Both the position numbers and the translations under genes were made by a program. The notes below the pieces were generated by a model, which worked only from the letters and a program-made list of their open reading frames with translations, searched no databases and was not told the DNA's origin. Positions 37,351-46,627 of a stretch of DNA of 64,000 bases are shown here, in pieces. Position 1 is the first letter of the stretch; each line of letters starts with the position of its first letter. Source of the stretch: Aerococcus urinaehominis (GTDB taxonomy: Bacteria > Bacillota > Bacilli > Lactobacillales > Aerococcaceae); NCBI RefSeq assembly GCF_001543245.1, contig NZ_CP014163.1:248001-312000 (forward strand), given 5' to 3'.

Positions 37351-37662
37351 CTATTGATGTTTAGCTAAGATTTCTTTTAATTGCTCTTTTGGGGTAAAAC
37401 CGATTAATTGATCTACCACTTGACCATCTTTTTTAATTAATAGGGTTGGAATTGACATAATTTTAAAACTGCGGGCAGTATCAGGGTTTTCATCAACATC
37501 CATTTTTACAAATTTAACCTGATCACCCATTTCATCATCTAACTGGTCGATAACGGGCCCTTGCATCCGACAAGGCCCACACCACTCAGCCCAAAAATCG
37601 ATTAGGACTAGACCGTCATTAGTTTCTGTTTGAAAATCTTTATCTGTTACTGCTTGTACCAT
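37351..37662 (-). CDS. trxA: Thioredoxin
   Basis: Small cytoplasmic disulfide reductase. The redox motif WCGPC is in FWAEWCGPCRMQGPV (about residue 28), and the cis-proline is in MSIPTLLIKK (about 73). Length is 103 aa from the ATG at 37660-37662, which follows an AAAGGAG site by eight bases; the GTG three codons upstream lies inside that spacing. It comes last in the zapA-mutS2-trxA run and also has its own extended -10 promoter. Confidence 0.97.
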   Translation of the reverse strand: MVQAVTDKDFQTETNDGLVLIDFWAEWCGPCRMQGPVIDQLDDEMGDQVKFVKMDVDENPDTARSFKIMSIPTLLIKKDGQVVDQLIGFTPKEQLKEILAKHQ

Positions 37663-37697
37663 GGGGCACACTCCTTTTCTATTGCTATCATAAGCTT

Positions 37698-37706
37698 ATT
37701 ATAGCA
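37698..37706 (-). promoter_or_regulatory. Extended -10 promoter of trxA
   Basis: TGC-TATAAT on the minus strand (hexamer 37698-37703), about 36 bases before the trxA start, in the gap after mutS2. Confidence 0.55.
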
Positions 37707-37726
37707 AGTTTTTAATTCAGCTTCAG

Positions 37727-40132
37727 CTATTCTGCTTGACCGGAGTCTTTATCCACAAAATGGGCAATTGTGGCACCGTTACCCCCCTGGTTATAGGGCG
37801 CAAATTCAAATGATTTGACTCTTGGATGTTTACGCAGATATTTCTGCACACCCTCTCTCAAGGCGCCAGTACCATGGCCATGAACGATTGTCACCCGGGG
37901 ATGATTTGCTAGCAGAGCAGCATCTATGAATTGATCTAAACGATTTAAAGCTGCCTCATAACGCTCGCCGCGTAAGTCCAACTGGGTCGATACACCTTTC
38001 GACTTAGAGCGTTGAACTTGAGCTTTAGGAGCTGGCCCCTTATCTGGGCTAGCAATTTTCTCCAAATCGCTAGCAGGCAGTTCCATCTTCAATATACCCA
38101 TCTGGACAATAAATTGATTATCATCACGTGCTTCAACCACTTCACCAGTTTGACCATAAGGGATAACTTTGACCTGGTCACCAACTTGAATTTGATCAAC
38201 TTTTTCCTTATTACGTTTGGCTTTTCTTAGAACCTTATTAGACTTCAGTTGGCGCGCTTCTGGACTAAGTGTTTCAAATGCCTTGCGCTGGTCAATCAGT
38301 TGGTGCTCTTTAATATGTTGTCCCTGGTTACCAAGTTCAGTTTGCCAGGCACGAATCTCAGCCATTAAGCGATCAGCCTCTGATTTTTTCTGGTCCACAT
38401 ATTCTTTGGCCTCTTGCCGGGCCCGGTCCATATACTTGTCCTTATCATCTTGCATAGCTTGATGGGCAACTTTCAGGTCATGCAGGAGGCGGTCAGCCTT
38501 ATTAAGTCGCTGATTAATCATTTTTTCCTTATTTTCATAGTCCTGACGTTGGTCTTCCAAATCTAGAAGCATGTCATTTAAATTACGCGCATCCTGGTCT
38601 ACTTGACTGCGTGCTTGGGCTACTATATCAGGATCTAAACCTAAACGAGCCGAAATATCAAAGGCATTAGACCGCCCCGGCACGCCGATTAGGAGTTGAT
38701 AAGTTGGTCTTAGACTAATTTCATCAAAAACCATGGAAGCATTGGTCACTTGGTCGTGATCATAAGCATAAAGCTTAAGCTCTGGATAATGGGTCGTAGC
38801 TAAGACAGTTACCTCATGAGCTGCAAAGCGGTCTAAAATGGCCATGGCTAATGCGGCCCCTTCCTGGGGATCAGTTCCCGAACCTAACTCATCAACTAGA
38901 ACCAAGCTATCCTGGTCAGCCTGGTTGAGAATTGAAATCACATTAGTCATATGTCCCGAGAAGGTCGATAAATTTTGCTCAATAGACTGTTCATCACCAA
39001 TGTCAGCGAAAATTTCTTTAAAAATATTGATTTTTGACCCTGCCTGAGCAGTAATATATAAACCCGATTGCCCCATTAGATGAAGGAGGCCTACTGTTTT
39101 CAAGGTGATGGTCTTACCCCCAGTATTAGGGCCGGTAATCAAAAGCATCTGCTGGTCAGCATCTAGTACAATATCATTAGCTACTGCTGTTTTAGCATCT
39201 AGATAGGGATGAACAGCCTGGTAAAGGGCAAAATTTTCCTCCTTACCAGCTAATTTAGGGCGGTTAGCCTTAATCGCTTTGCCATACAGATATTTGGCCT
39301 TAATAAAATCAAACTGGGCCAATACTTGGTTATTGGTCTTCAATTCTTTGGTATAAGGCGCTAAAGCAGCAGAAAGGGCCATAAAAATTTGCATAATTTC
39401 ATACTGCTCATCATTGTATAAGTTTTGTAAGCGTGAATTAGCTTCAACAACCGCTGGTGGCTCAATATATAGTGTTTGACCAGACGCTGACTGGTCATGG
39501 ATAACACCGCCAACTGCCCGCTTATATTCAGCTTTCACAGGCAATACAAAACGACCATTCCGAATAGTCACTAGTTGATCACTTAAATAAGAAGACTTGG
39601 ATTTTGTATAATCATCTAATTTTTGCCGAATCTGCCGCTCTTCTCGGCTAATCGATTGGCGGATTTCACGTAACTCTTTGGAAGCCGAATCAAAAACCTC
39701 CCCAGTTGGTGAAATTGACTGTTTTAGTTGGCGATTAATGGCAGACAAAGTCAAAAGCTCTTGGCTGAGCTTATATAGCTGAGGTACTAGTTCGCTAGCC
39801 TCCTCAATATCAGCAAAAAATTTTACCAGCTGGTTGGTAAGATCTAAGACCTGCATAATTTGACCTAACTCTTCGCCATTTAGACTAGCCTGACGGTCTA
39901 GCCGGTCTGTCGCTGGCTTAATATCGGCTAGCTGTGATATGGGCAGCCGGTGACCATTCTGGGCCAAAATATCCCATTCGGAGATATCCTGCCAGGCTGC
40001 TTGTACTAGACTAGGATCAGTCATCGGTGCTAATTTTAAAGCTAGGCGTTTACCTAATTGTGTCGATGTGTGTTTAGCCAAATCGGCCTGAATACGATTA
40101 AATTCTAAGGTCGCGAAAATTTTAGGGTTCAA
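37727..40132 (-). CDS. mutS2: MutS2 endonuclease/ribosome rescue factor
   Basis: MutS-type ATPase that in Firmicutes limits recombination and splits collided ribosomes. The ATPase core has ITGPNTGGKTITLKTVG (about residue 331) and VLVDELGSGTDPQEGAALA (about 410). A long coiled coil (about 510-640) precedes the KOW-like segment (KVDQIQVGDQVKVI). The C-terminal Smr nuclease domain has LDLRGERYEAA (about 718) and VTIVHGHGTGALREGV. Length is 801 aa. The start is TTG (40130-40132), eight bases after AGGAGG. Unlike B. subtilis, no cvpA or polX gene lies between it and the zapA-like gene. Confidence 0.95.
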   Translation of the reverse strand: MNPKIFATLEFNRIQADLAKHTSTQLGKRLALKLAPMTDPSLVQAAWQDISEWDILAQNGHRLPISQLADIKPATDRLDRQASLNGEELGQIMQVLDLTNQLVKFFADIEEASELVPQLYKLSQELLTLSAINRQLKQSISPTGEVFDSASKELREIRQSISREERQIRQKLDDYTKSKSSYLSDQLVTIRNGRFVLPVKAEYKRAVGGVIHDQSASGQTLYIEPPAVVEANSRLQNLYNDEQYEIMQIFMALSAALAPYTKELKTNNQVLAQFDFIKAKYLYGKAIKANRPKLAGKEENFALYQAVHPYLDAKTAVANDIVLDADQQMLLITGPNTGGKTITLKTVGLLHLMGQSGLYITAQAGSKINIFKEIFADIGDEQSIEQNLSTFSGHMTNVISILNQADQDSLVLVDELGSGTDPQEGAALAMAILDRFAAHEVTVLATTHYPELKLYAYDHDQVTNASMVFDEISLRPTYQLLIGVPGRSNAFDISARLGLDPDIVAQARSQVDQDARNLNDMLLDLEDQRQDYENKEKMINQRLNKADRLLHDLKVAHQAMQDDKDKYMDRARQEAKEYVDQKKSEADRLMAEIRAWQTELGNQGQHIKEHQLIDQRKAFETLSPEARQLKSNKVLRKAKRNKEKVDQIQVGDQVKVIPYGQTGEVVEARDDNQFIVQMGILKMELPASDLEKIASPDKGPAPKAQVQRSKSKGVSTQLDLRGERYEAALNRLDQFIDAALLANHPRVTIVHGHGTGALREGVQKYLRKHPRVKSFEFAPYNQGGNGATIAHFVDKDSGQAE

Positions 40133-40155
40133 TCAATAAGCCTCCTAAATACTTG

Positions 40156-40881
40156 CTAGTCGCGCGGTGTCTGTTGTAAATGGCTGCGCGGACTACCGTT
40201 TGCTTTTATTAAAGTATCCATATCAAAATTTGGATTTAAACCTTGATTAATATGATACTTCCTATTTACATGATTCGATTGGTCAACCGCGATTGGGCCT
40301 TGGGTATTCTTTGACGCCCTAGACCTATTATCTTGGGAGTGACCAGTCAGCTGGTCTGATTGATTTATTTGTGACTTCTGATCATTAGTATCCTGACCAG
40401 GTTCGGAACTATCCTTTTGTATGTCTTGGCTCGTCATTTGCTCAGCTTGAACTTGGTCTTCTTTCATGGCAATCGCTTGCAACAGGATATTCATTTGATC
40501 CTGCATGCGCTCCTGGTCAGCATTGAGCGCCTTAAGATTGGCTTGAAGTTGGTCGTTTTCTCGCGTATTGTTAGCTAACATTTCTTCTAACTGCTTGAAT
40601 TCTCGGTCTCGATTTTCGTGTTTGTTAAGCAGCACATTATTATCTCGTCTTAACTGAGTTAACTCATCCTGAGCTTCAATTAAATCAGACATCAAATTAA
40701 CCGCTAGAAGTAAGGCCCTTTCGTCAGTCTTTAGGGCTGTATTTTGTCGGCCGATTTTCTGTAGACGGTCATTTACAGCGTCAGAAACGGCCTGCATATG
40801 TTCATTGGATTTACTTGCTTTAATCACAAAGTGGCGGTTACCAATTTTAGTTGGAAAACGCCTTACATCTAATTCTGCCAT
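40156..40881 (-). CDS. ZapA-domain cell division protein with long disordered tail
   Basis: The N-terminal 75 residues (RRFPTKIGNRHFVIKAS, then ALLLAVNLMSDLIEAQDELT) match ZapA, which bundles FtsZ filaments at the division ring. Usual ZapA is about 85-110 aa; here 241 aa. After a coiled coil (about 65-145) there is a Gln/Asn/Ser/Asp-rich stretch (about 145-225) with no expected fold. The ATG has an AAAGGGG site. It leads an operon with mutS2 (23 bases apart) as in many Firmicutes, supporting the ZapA call. The function of the tail is unknown. Confidence 0.82.
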   Translation of the reverse strand: MAELDVRRFPTKIGNRHFVIKASKSNEHMQAVSDAVNDRLQKIGRQNTALKTDERALLLAVNLMSDLIEAQDELTQLRRDNNVLLNKHENRDREFKQLEEMLANNTRENDQLQANLKALNADQERMQDQMNILLQAIAMKEDQVQAEQMTSQDIQKDSSEPGQDTNDQKSQINQSDQLTGHSQDNRSRASKNTQGPIAVDQSNHVNRKYHINQGLNPNFDMDTLIKANGSPRSHLQQTPRD

Positions 40882-40914
40882 AGTGATACCCCTTTTACTT
40901 GAATCTTCCCTACT

Positions 40915-40944
40915 ATCTTACCATGGACAAGCGTTTTAAAGCAA
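40915..40944 (-). promoter_or_regulatory. Promoter of the zapA-mutS2-trxA operon
   Basis: On the minus strand -35 TTGCTT (40939-40944), an 18-base spacer and -10 TAAGAT (40915-40920) with a TGG extension. Confidence 0.55.
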
Positions 40945-40975
40945 TTTAACCAAGCGGCTCAATAAATTAACCAGT

Positions 40976-41006
40976 AAAAAAAGCTAGGCCTTAGCCTAGC
41001 TTTTTG
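40976..41006 (-). terminator. cstA terminator
   Basis: AGCTAGGC (40982-40989), loop CTTA and GCCTAGCT (40994-41001) sit between A and T tracts that extend the stem. It lies 22 bases past the cstA stop and could work on both strands. Confidence 0.85.
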
Positions 41007-41022
41007 AGTACGCATTAGATAA

Positions 41023-42501
41023 CTACATTTGTGCTAATACTTCAATTGGTAATTGGTCGTTAATTAACTTAGCATCAGGAGATAACTTATCACGTTGCTG
41101 TTTACCTGTATAGAGGAAGACGGCTAATACGATAGCTGATAGGACAGCGCCTAGGATATAGGTTATCGTGGTCAGACCCATCCGGAAGCCGATTGGTTCA
41201 CTTAAAATATACACCATGACAGCATATAGCATAAAGCTACCTGGAATCAAAGTTACTAAGTAATTACGTCCTTTAAGATATAAGTAGCGGGTTGAAACCA
41301 TGAGAGAAATAACAGCCGTTACCTGGTTGGCCCAGTTAAAGTAACGCCATAGGATATCAAAGTTTACCTGCGTTAAGATGTAAGAAATAATGAAAAGTGG
41401 AATCGTTACCATTAAAATTTTACGTAGATTATCTTGTTTAATGTGAAGATAATCAGCGACAATACCACGTAAACTACGGAAACCAGATAACCCTGAAGAA
41501 ATTGGTAAAACAATAACCCCAAGAATGGCAACTGTACCAATAACAGAACCTAGCAAGCTATAAGATACTGCATTAACTACCACTGATGGGGTCCCCTCAG
41601 CAATCATATCAGCCAAAGTTTGGCCATCAAATAGAGCCATAGAAGCAGCCGCCCAAATCATGGCAATGACACCTTCAGCAATCATCATACCATAGAAGGT
41701 AAACCGACCTTCACGCTCATCTGTAATGGTCCGTGAAACCATTGGCGCTTGGGTAGCATGGAAACCAGAAATAGCGCCACATGAAATTGTAAAGAAGAGA
41801 GCTGGGAAGATTGGGGTGCCGTTAGGATGGAAGCTTTGCAGTGTTGCAGCAGTCAGATTTGGCAGATTGCCACCTTGAGTAAAAATCATCATTGCCCCAA
41901 TACCTACAGTTGAAAGAATCAATGCTGCCCCAAACCAAGGATAAACTTTACCCATGGCCTTATCAATTGGTAAAATCGTTGAAATTAAGTAATAGATAAA
42001 AATTAAAATGATAGCTACCGGCACACTTAACCAACCAGGTGTTAAATCAGCAATTAATGAAGCAGGTGTTACCACAAAAACAGTAGAAACCAACATTAAC
42101 AGTAACATGGCAAAGATATTAACCACATGTTTCACTGATTTACCCAAATAGCGCTCAGCCAATTCAGGCAAGTGGGCGCCATTATTACGCAGTGAAATCA
42201 TACCAATCATATAGTCATGGACAGCTCCGGCAAAAATACAGCCCACCACAATCCAAATATAGGCAACCGGTCCATATAAGGCACCCATAATCGGACCAAA
42301 AATTGGGCCAGTCCCCGCAATATTCAATAATTCAATCAGACTATTAGTTGCTTTATTCATGGGTACAAAATCAAAACCATCTCTTAAAACCTCGGCCGGG
42401 GTTTTGCGGTCAGGTTCAATTTGAAAGTTTTTTTCAATATAGGACCCATATAAAAAGTAACCAACTAATAAGAGGGCGATACCCCCAATAAATGTGATCA
42501 T
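41023..42501 (-). CDS. cstA: Carbon starvation protein CstA family transporter
   Basis: Polytopic membrane transporter, related to E. coli CstA/BtsT that take up pyruvate or peptides. At 492 aa it belongs to the shorter Gram-positive group. The family start MITFIGGIALLLVGYFLYG, the loop FQIEPDRKTPAEVLRDGFDF and GTGPIFGPIMGALYGP (about residue 63) are clear. About 13 hydrophobic segments are visible. The ATG has a GGAGGAG site. A perfect cre overlaps the -35 of its promoter, so it should be repressed while preferred sugars last. The substrate is inferred only. Confidence 0.93.
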   Translation of the reverse strand: MITFIGGIALLLVGYFLYGSYIEKNFQIEPDRKTPAEVLRDGFDFVPMNKATNSLIELLNIAGTGPIFGPIMGALYGPVAYIWIVVGCIFAGAVHDYMIGMISLRNNGAHLPELAERYLGKSVKHVVNIFAMLLLMLVSTVFVVTPASLIADLTPGWLSVPVAIILIFIYYLISTILPIDKAMGKVYPWFGAALILSTVGIGAMMIFTQGGNLPNLTAATLQSFHPNGTPIFPALFFTISCGAISGFHATQAPMVSRTITDEREGRFTFYGMMIAEGVIAMIWAAASMALFDGQTLADMIAEGTPSVVVNAVSYSLLGSVIGTVAILGVIVLPISSGLSGFRSLRGIVADYLHIKQDNLRKILMVTIPLFIISYILTQVNFDILWRYFNWANQVTAVISLMVSTRYLYLKGRNYLVTLIPGSFMLYAVMVYILSEPIGFRMGLTTITYILGAVLSAIVLAVFLYTGKQQRDKLSPDAKLINDQLPIEVLAQM

Positions 42502-42525
42502 GTTTCTCCTCCTTTTTATGGGTTT

Positions 42526-42562
42526 ATTGTAGCAAAATACGCCACAATTGAAAACGATAACA
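42526..42562 (-). promoter_or_regulatory. cstA promoter with perfect cre over the -35
   Basis: On the minus strand -35 TTTTCA (42549-42554), a 17-base spacer and -10 TACAAT (42526-42531). The plus-strand sequence TGAAAACGATAACA (42549-42562) agrees with the cre consensus TGWAANCGNTNWCA at all 14 positions and covers the -35. Confidence 0.75.
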
Positions 42563-42660
42563 CTAGAAATTGCCCGTTTAGTTTGCAGTCTTTGTCCTAG
42601 TTTAACGGATGCGAAACAATTAATGTTTTCATAACAAAAAATGCAAACTTGTATTTCAGA

Positions 42661-42685
42661 AAATAAAAACTGGGCATACGCCCAG
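42661..42685 (-). terminator. citF terminator
   Basis: CTGGGC (42670-42675), loop ATAC and GCCCAG (42680-42685). The minus-strand tail TTTTTATTTTC follows. It lies 66 bases past the citF stop. Confidence 0.8.
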
Positions 42686-42750
42686 CTTAAAAGTGGAGTT
42701 AATAATTGAGTTACTGATTTCTAAACCAGGCTCTTTTATAGTTTATAAAA

Positions 42751-44307
42751 TTATAGACTAAATGGTTTTACTTTTTTAACAACATCTAAAATTGTGCCAT
42801 CGCGGGCTTCAACTACTGCCACCACCTGGTCGTCAAATTCCAGGTCGTCAGGTTGACCCACTAACTCATAGGCCTTGTCGCGTAATGCTTGAATTGGTAC
42901 ATGCTTAATACCAGCTGCTGTTAAGCTTTCAGCTAAGTCAGGACGGGCTGGATTAACAGCAATGCCATAATCTGTGACTAAAACATCAATACAATCCCCT
43001 GGCGTAGTTACTGTTACCACTAGATCACAAACAGTGGCCATCCGTCCCCGAGTGAGCGGTGTCACAATAATACAGCACTTACTGCCCGCTGCAGTATCAG
43101 GATGACCACCTGGTGCCCCGCGCAAGACGCCATCAGAACCCGTTACAACGTTGACATTAAAGTCCGTATCAATTTCCAAAGCTGATAAAACCACAAAGTC
43201 CAACATATTAACATAAGCACCCTTATTAGCCGGATTAGCATACTCACTCAAGCTTATTTCTAAATGGTTAGGATGACTAGCTAGATGTTTAATAGCGCCT
43301 TGGTCAAAGTCCTGGGTATCTAGGATATAGTCAACCAAGCCTTGGTCTTGCAAATGGCAAATCGCTGAACTCGTACCACCCAAACAGAAACTCATTTTAA
43401 TATTTTTAGCACGTAAGTCTTTTTCTAAAAATTGGGTGACAGCTAAAGATGGGCCACCAACACCCGTTTGGAAGGAAAAGCCATCTTTAAAATAAGGAGT
43501 CGCTGCCATAACCTTGGCGACATTTTCTGCCATCATTAATTCTCTTGGATTTTCAGTCATGCGGGCTTCTTTAGTAGATATCTTACTTGGATCACCAATC
43601 TGGTCAACCAAGCAGACACAGTCAACGTCGATTGCATTAATCGAAGCTGGCAGATTAGGAAAGTCAACTAGGCAATCGGTAATAATGATTGTATGATCAG
43701 CATAGTAGGCATCATGAATAGCAAATCCCATAGAGCCACAATTATTTTTGCCCCCTAAACCGCTAGCATTGCCATATTTATCTGCACTAGCCGCTGCTAA
43801 GAAGGCAATATCTATCTGTACCTCACCGGCTTCTACGGCTCTAGGACGCCCACCGTGGCTACGAATAATAGCGGGTTGTGCTAATTTTCCCGCAGAAATT
43901 ACTTCACCCACTCGGCCCCTAACCCCGGAGGTCTGGATACCAGTAATTTTTCCTGCTTCAATATAGTCAGCGATTACTTCTTGAGCTTGACCTAAAGAAG
44001 TAGCTGCAACCGTAATGTCCTTAAGACCCATATCTTCAACTAGAACCTTAGCCACCATACTGGCCACATAGTCGCCGTCTCTAAATTCTGTATGGAAGGA
44101 GAAAGTCATCCCATCGTGGGCACCACAGCGTTCACACGCTTCCCTAATGGACTGACAAAGCTTAGTCTCTTCAGGTTTCACGTGACGACGGGTTCTAGGA
44201 CTGGCCTTTTGTACATAAGTCCCATCCTTAGCATACTTACCCTGGTAAACTTGCCGGTCTGAACCTAGCAAGTGGTCAGGAATTTCTCGATTAACTGCAT
44301 TTTTCAT
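42751..44307 (-). CDS. citF: Citrate lyase alpha subunit (citrate:acetyl-ACP transferase)
   Basis: Swaps citrate for the acetyl group on the acyl carrier CitD, giving citryl-ACP, the first half of citrate cleavage to oxaloacetate and acetate. The 518 residues match CitF. The start VNREIPDHLLGSDRQVYQG and the later GKNNCGSMGFAIHDA, VVTGSDGVLRGAPGGHPDTA and TDYGIAVNPARPDL segments are family signatures. It is last in the citD-citE-citF operon, 14 bases after citE, with an AGAGGTGG ribosome site. Confidence 0.97.
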   Translation of the reverse strand: MKNAVNREIPDHLLGSDRQVYQGKYAKDGTYVQKASPRTRRHVKPEETKLCQSIREACERCGAHDGMTFSFHTEFRDGDYVASMVAKVLVEDMGLKDITVAATSLGQAQEVIADYIEAGKITGIQTSGVRGRVGEVISAGKLAQPAIIRSHGGRPRAVEAGEVQIDIAFLAAASADKYGNASGLGGKNNCGSMGFAIHDAYYADHTIIITDCLVDFPNLPASINAIDVDCVCLVDQIGDPSKISTKEARMTENPRELMMAENVAKVMAATPYFKDGFSFQTGVGGPSLAVTQFLEKDLRAKNIKMSFCLGGTSSAICHLQDQGLVDYILDTQDFDQGAIKHLASHPNHLEISLSEYANPANKGAYVNMLDFVVLSALEIDTDFNVNVVTGSDGVLRGAPGGHPDTAAGSKCCIIVTPLTRGRMATVCDLVVTVTTPGDCIDVLVTDYGIAVNPARPDLAESLTAAGIKHVPIQALRDKAYELVGQPDDLEFDDQVVAVVEARDGTILDVVKKVKPFSL

Positions 44308-44321
44308 TTGTAACCACCTCT

Positions 44322-45233
44322 CTATAAGTCACCGTCATAAATACCAGTTGCCTTAGCCAAATCAAGAATACGTCGTGCATCGTCAAAGAATGGCAAGTCA
44401 ACCATTTTGCCATCAACTGTGTACACGCCAACCCCTGAATCGGCCTGTTCATTAAAAGATCGAACTAGTTTTTCTGCATAACGAATTTCTTCTTCACTTG
44501 GGGCAAAAGTTTCATGGACAAATTGAATCTGTTTAGGATTGACCACACTCTTACCATCAAAGCCCATTTGATGGTTTTGAATCACTTCTGCCTTAAAACC
44601 TTCCATATCATCTATATTAGGGAACATGGTGTCGAAACACTGGACACCAGCAGCCCGAGCTGCTAACAACATCTGACCACGCGCTGCCAACATCTCAATC
44701 CCGCCCGGTTCAATCTGAACCTGCATACTTTTACGGAAGTCTCCACCAGAAATCGCACAACCAAACATGCGGTCAGAGGCCGTCACAATGTCATAAGCAT
44801 TTAATATACCTAAAGGACTCTCTAAGGCAGCCATCAAAAGTGTCCGGCCGACAGACACACCAAATTCAATTTCAGCTGCTTCAACAGCTGCCTCAACCTG
44901 ACGTACGTCATCAGCAGTCTCACACTTGGCAATTCGGATTCCATCAGCTCCACCAGCGACAACACAACGGATATCTTCCTGCCAGTGTGGGGTATCGAGA
45001 CCATTAATCCGCACCAAAACTTCAGTTTCACCGTAGTCAATGTGCTTGAGTGCTTGATAAAGTGAGAAACGTGCTGCATCCTTTTGATTTTCGGCCACTG
45101 CATCTTCTAAGTCCAAAATAATACTATCGGCGCCATAGATATAGGCATCCTTTAAAAGACCCGGCTTTTGAGCATTCATAAACATCATGGTCCGACGTAG
45201 ACGCATCTTTTGTGGCGTTGGTCGTTTAATCAT
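44322..45233 (-). CDS. citE: Citrate lyase beta subunit (citryl-ACP lyase)
   Basis: Cleaves citryl-ACP to oxaloacetate and acetyl-ACP. The protein is a TIM barrel of the HpcH/HpaI family with magnesium. RRTMMFMNAQKPGLLKDAYI opens the barrel; SIILDLEDAVAENQKDAAR (about residue 37) and VNPKQIQFVHETFAP (about 246) are typical. Its 303 residues match other CitE. The ATG follows the citD stop directly (TAA-ATG), so the subunits should be made in step. Confidence 0.97.
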   Translation of the reverse strand: MIKRPTPQKMRLRRTMMFMNAQKPGLLKDAYIYGADSIILDLEDAVAENQKDAARFSLYQALKHIDYGETEVLVRINGLDTPHWQEDIRCVVAGGADGIRIAKCETADDVRQVEAAVEAAEIEFGVSVGRTLLMAALESPLGILNAYDIVTASDRMFGCAISGGDFRKSMQVQIEPGGIEMLAARGQMLLAARAAGVQCFDTMFPNIDDMEGFKAEVIQNHQMGFDGKSVVNPKQIQFVHETFAPSEEEIRYAEKLVRSFNEQADSGVGVYTVDGKMVDLPFFDDARRILDLAKATGIYDGDL

Positions 45234-45530
45234 TTATAGCACCTCCCATTTAATGGCTTGGTCTGACTGACCCAATGATCGGTAAACCGCACATTCTAAC
45301 CTGGCCTTAAGCGTGCAATCCAGTGCCCCTTGATCGACAATAGTCACACTAGCTTGGTCGACCCCTAATTGGTCTAAGGTCTCTTTGGCCACTCGGTAAA
45401 TTTGCCGACCATATTGGTTCATGACACTACTTTGGATTGTTAAATCTAAGCCATCAGTACTAGGACCAACAGTTACTTGGGCATCACTAGATTCCAGGGT
45501 GCCTGCAATAGCAGTGTTTTCAATTTTCAT
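45234..45530 (-). CDS. citD: Citrate lyase acyl carrier protein (gamma subunit)
   Basis: Small acyl carrier of citrate lyase, which carries a phosphoribosyl-dephospho-CoA arm on a serine, most likely in GTLESSDAQVTV near residue 14. I start at the ATG at 45528-45530 (MKIENTAIAGTLESSD, 98 aa), which fits the family length and is preceded by AAAGGA. The frame stays open 33 codons further upstream, but that part is not CitD-like. It is first in the citDEF operon. The genes for making and attaching the prosthetic group (citG, citX) are not in this window. Confidence 0.95.
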   Translation of the reverse strand: MKIENTAIAGTLESSDAQVTVGPSTDGLDLTIQSSVMNQYGRQIYRVAKETLDQLGVDQASVTIVDQGALDCTLKARLECAVYRSLGQSDQAIKWEVL

Positions 45531-45733
45531 CTGCTTCATTCCTTTCGCTAATTTATAGTCATAGTAAAACGCATTCAAGTTCCCTTGTAAAATAGCGAAT
45601 TTTCCTAACCAGACATTCTCAAATGTCATAGCATTTACAGAAAAGTCTGAATAAAATTCATGTATAATGAGCTATAAATATATACTAGTATGAGCCGTTA
45701 GATGAAAATCCGGCGACAGTGAAAGGGTTTATC
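45531..45733. promoter_or_regulatory. Divergent control region between citDEF and lysR-citC
   Basis: About 200 bases separate the two divergent transcripts. On the plus side TATAAT (45663-45668) is a good -10 about 65 bases before the regulator start, without a clear -35. On the minus side TTGAAT and TATAAA are about 15 bases apart just upstream of the citD ribosome site. LysR-type proteins usually bind such divergent regions; I see no unambiguous T-N11-A palindrome. Confidence 0.4.
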
Positions 45734-46627
45734 ATGGACGAAAAAGATTTTGACCTTTTGCTAGCCCTAGCTGAGACTGCCAATATTACTCAGGCTAGCA
45801 AGCAACTTTATATCTCCCAATCCGCCTTATCTAAGCGATTAAAAAAATTAGAGGAAGATTTACAGGCCCGATTGGTGATCCGTTCTAACCAAGGCATCCG
45901 CTTCACCTCTGCTGGTGAAGCCGTTTTGGCTAGTGTTAGAAAAATCACCAAGGAGCTGGAGATTATGCGTAGCCGCTTAGATTTTACTAAGGAAATCATA
46001 TCCGGCCAGTTAAAATTGGGCAGCTCCCTAAATTTCTCCTTCTACAAGCTGCCCCAGGTCTTGATGCAATTTCGGATGCGCTATCCACAGGTTACAGTCC
46101 AGGTTAAAAGTGACCACAGCCGTCAGCTCTATCAAGAGCTGTTAGCAGGCCATTTGGACCTGGCTATTATCCGTGGGGAATATCCTTGGTCTGGTCATAA
46201 AGTCTGTCTGGCCCAAGAAAAAATCTGTGCCATTAAAAGTCAGGCCAACCACTTCATCCCCTTTCAAGACCTGCCCTATATCGGTAGAGAAACTGACCTG
46301 GCCTTTCAGCAGGCAGCCCGCCAATGGTTGCACGAACAAGGTTGGGAAAATTTAACGCCTAGTTTTCAGGTTGACAACCTGACGACTTGCGTTGAACTAG
46401 TTAAAGCAGACAGTGGTTGGGCGATCGTGCCGGAAATCTGTTTAGATGATTTTAACGGCGATTGCATTCCTCTTAGCTTTGCTGATGGACAAGCTTTTAA
46501 GCGCCCAACCTACCTAATGTATAATCCAGCTGTGTTGGCACTTAACCAGGTTAAAGCCTTTATCAACTTTGTTGAAGAGGCAAGCCAGTTAACAGACCAT
46601 CATCAAGGAGTGAGTCATCATGAATGA
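45734..46627 (+). CDS. LysR-family transcriptional regulator, likely of citrate lyase genes
   Basis: The N-terminal winged helix-turn-helix (residues 1-60: FDLLLALAETANITQASKQL, then LYISQSALSKRLKKLEEDLQ) is followed by a periplasmic-binding-like effector domain (about 88-290). I start at the ATG at 45734 (297 aa), six bases after AAAGGG; the GTG five codons upstream is inside the ribosome-site spacing. The stop overlaps the citC start by eight bases, and the gene is divergent from citDEF. By the usual LysR logic it should activate one or both units, probably in response to citrate; the effector is inferred. Confidence 0.9.
   Translation: MDEKDFDLLLALAETANITQASKQLYISQSALSKRLKKLEEDLQARLVIRSNQGIRFTSAGEAVLASVRKITKELEIMRSRLDFTKEIISGQLKLGSSLNFSFYKLPQVLMQFRMRYPQVTVQVKSDHSRQLYQELLAGHLDLAIIRGEYPWSGHKVCLAQEKICAIKSQANHFIPFQDLPYIGRETDLAFQQAARQWLHEQGWENLTPSFQVDNLTTCVELVKADSGWAIVPEICLDDFNGDCIPLSFADGQAFKRPTYLMYNPAVLALNQVKAFINFVEEASQLTDHHQGVSHHE

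Noticed and set aside
42644-42658. CodY-box-like sequence GTATTTCAGAAAATA upstream of cstA
   Set aside because: It has four mismatches to the 15-base CodY consensus in A/T-rich DNA and lies about 140 bases before the start, so chance is likely.
45564-45577. cre-like GTAAAACGCATTCA upstream of citD
   Set aside because: Only 11 of 14 consensus positions fit, with mismatches in the first two bases; too weak to annotate.
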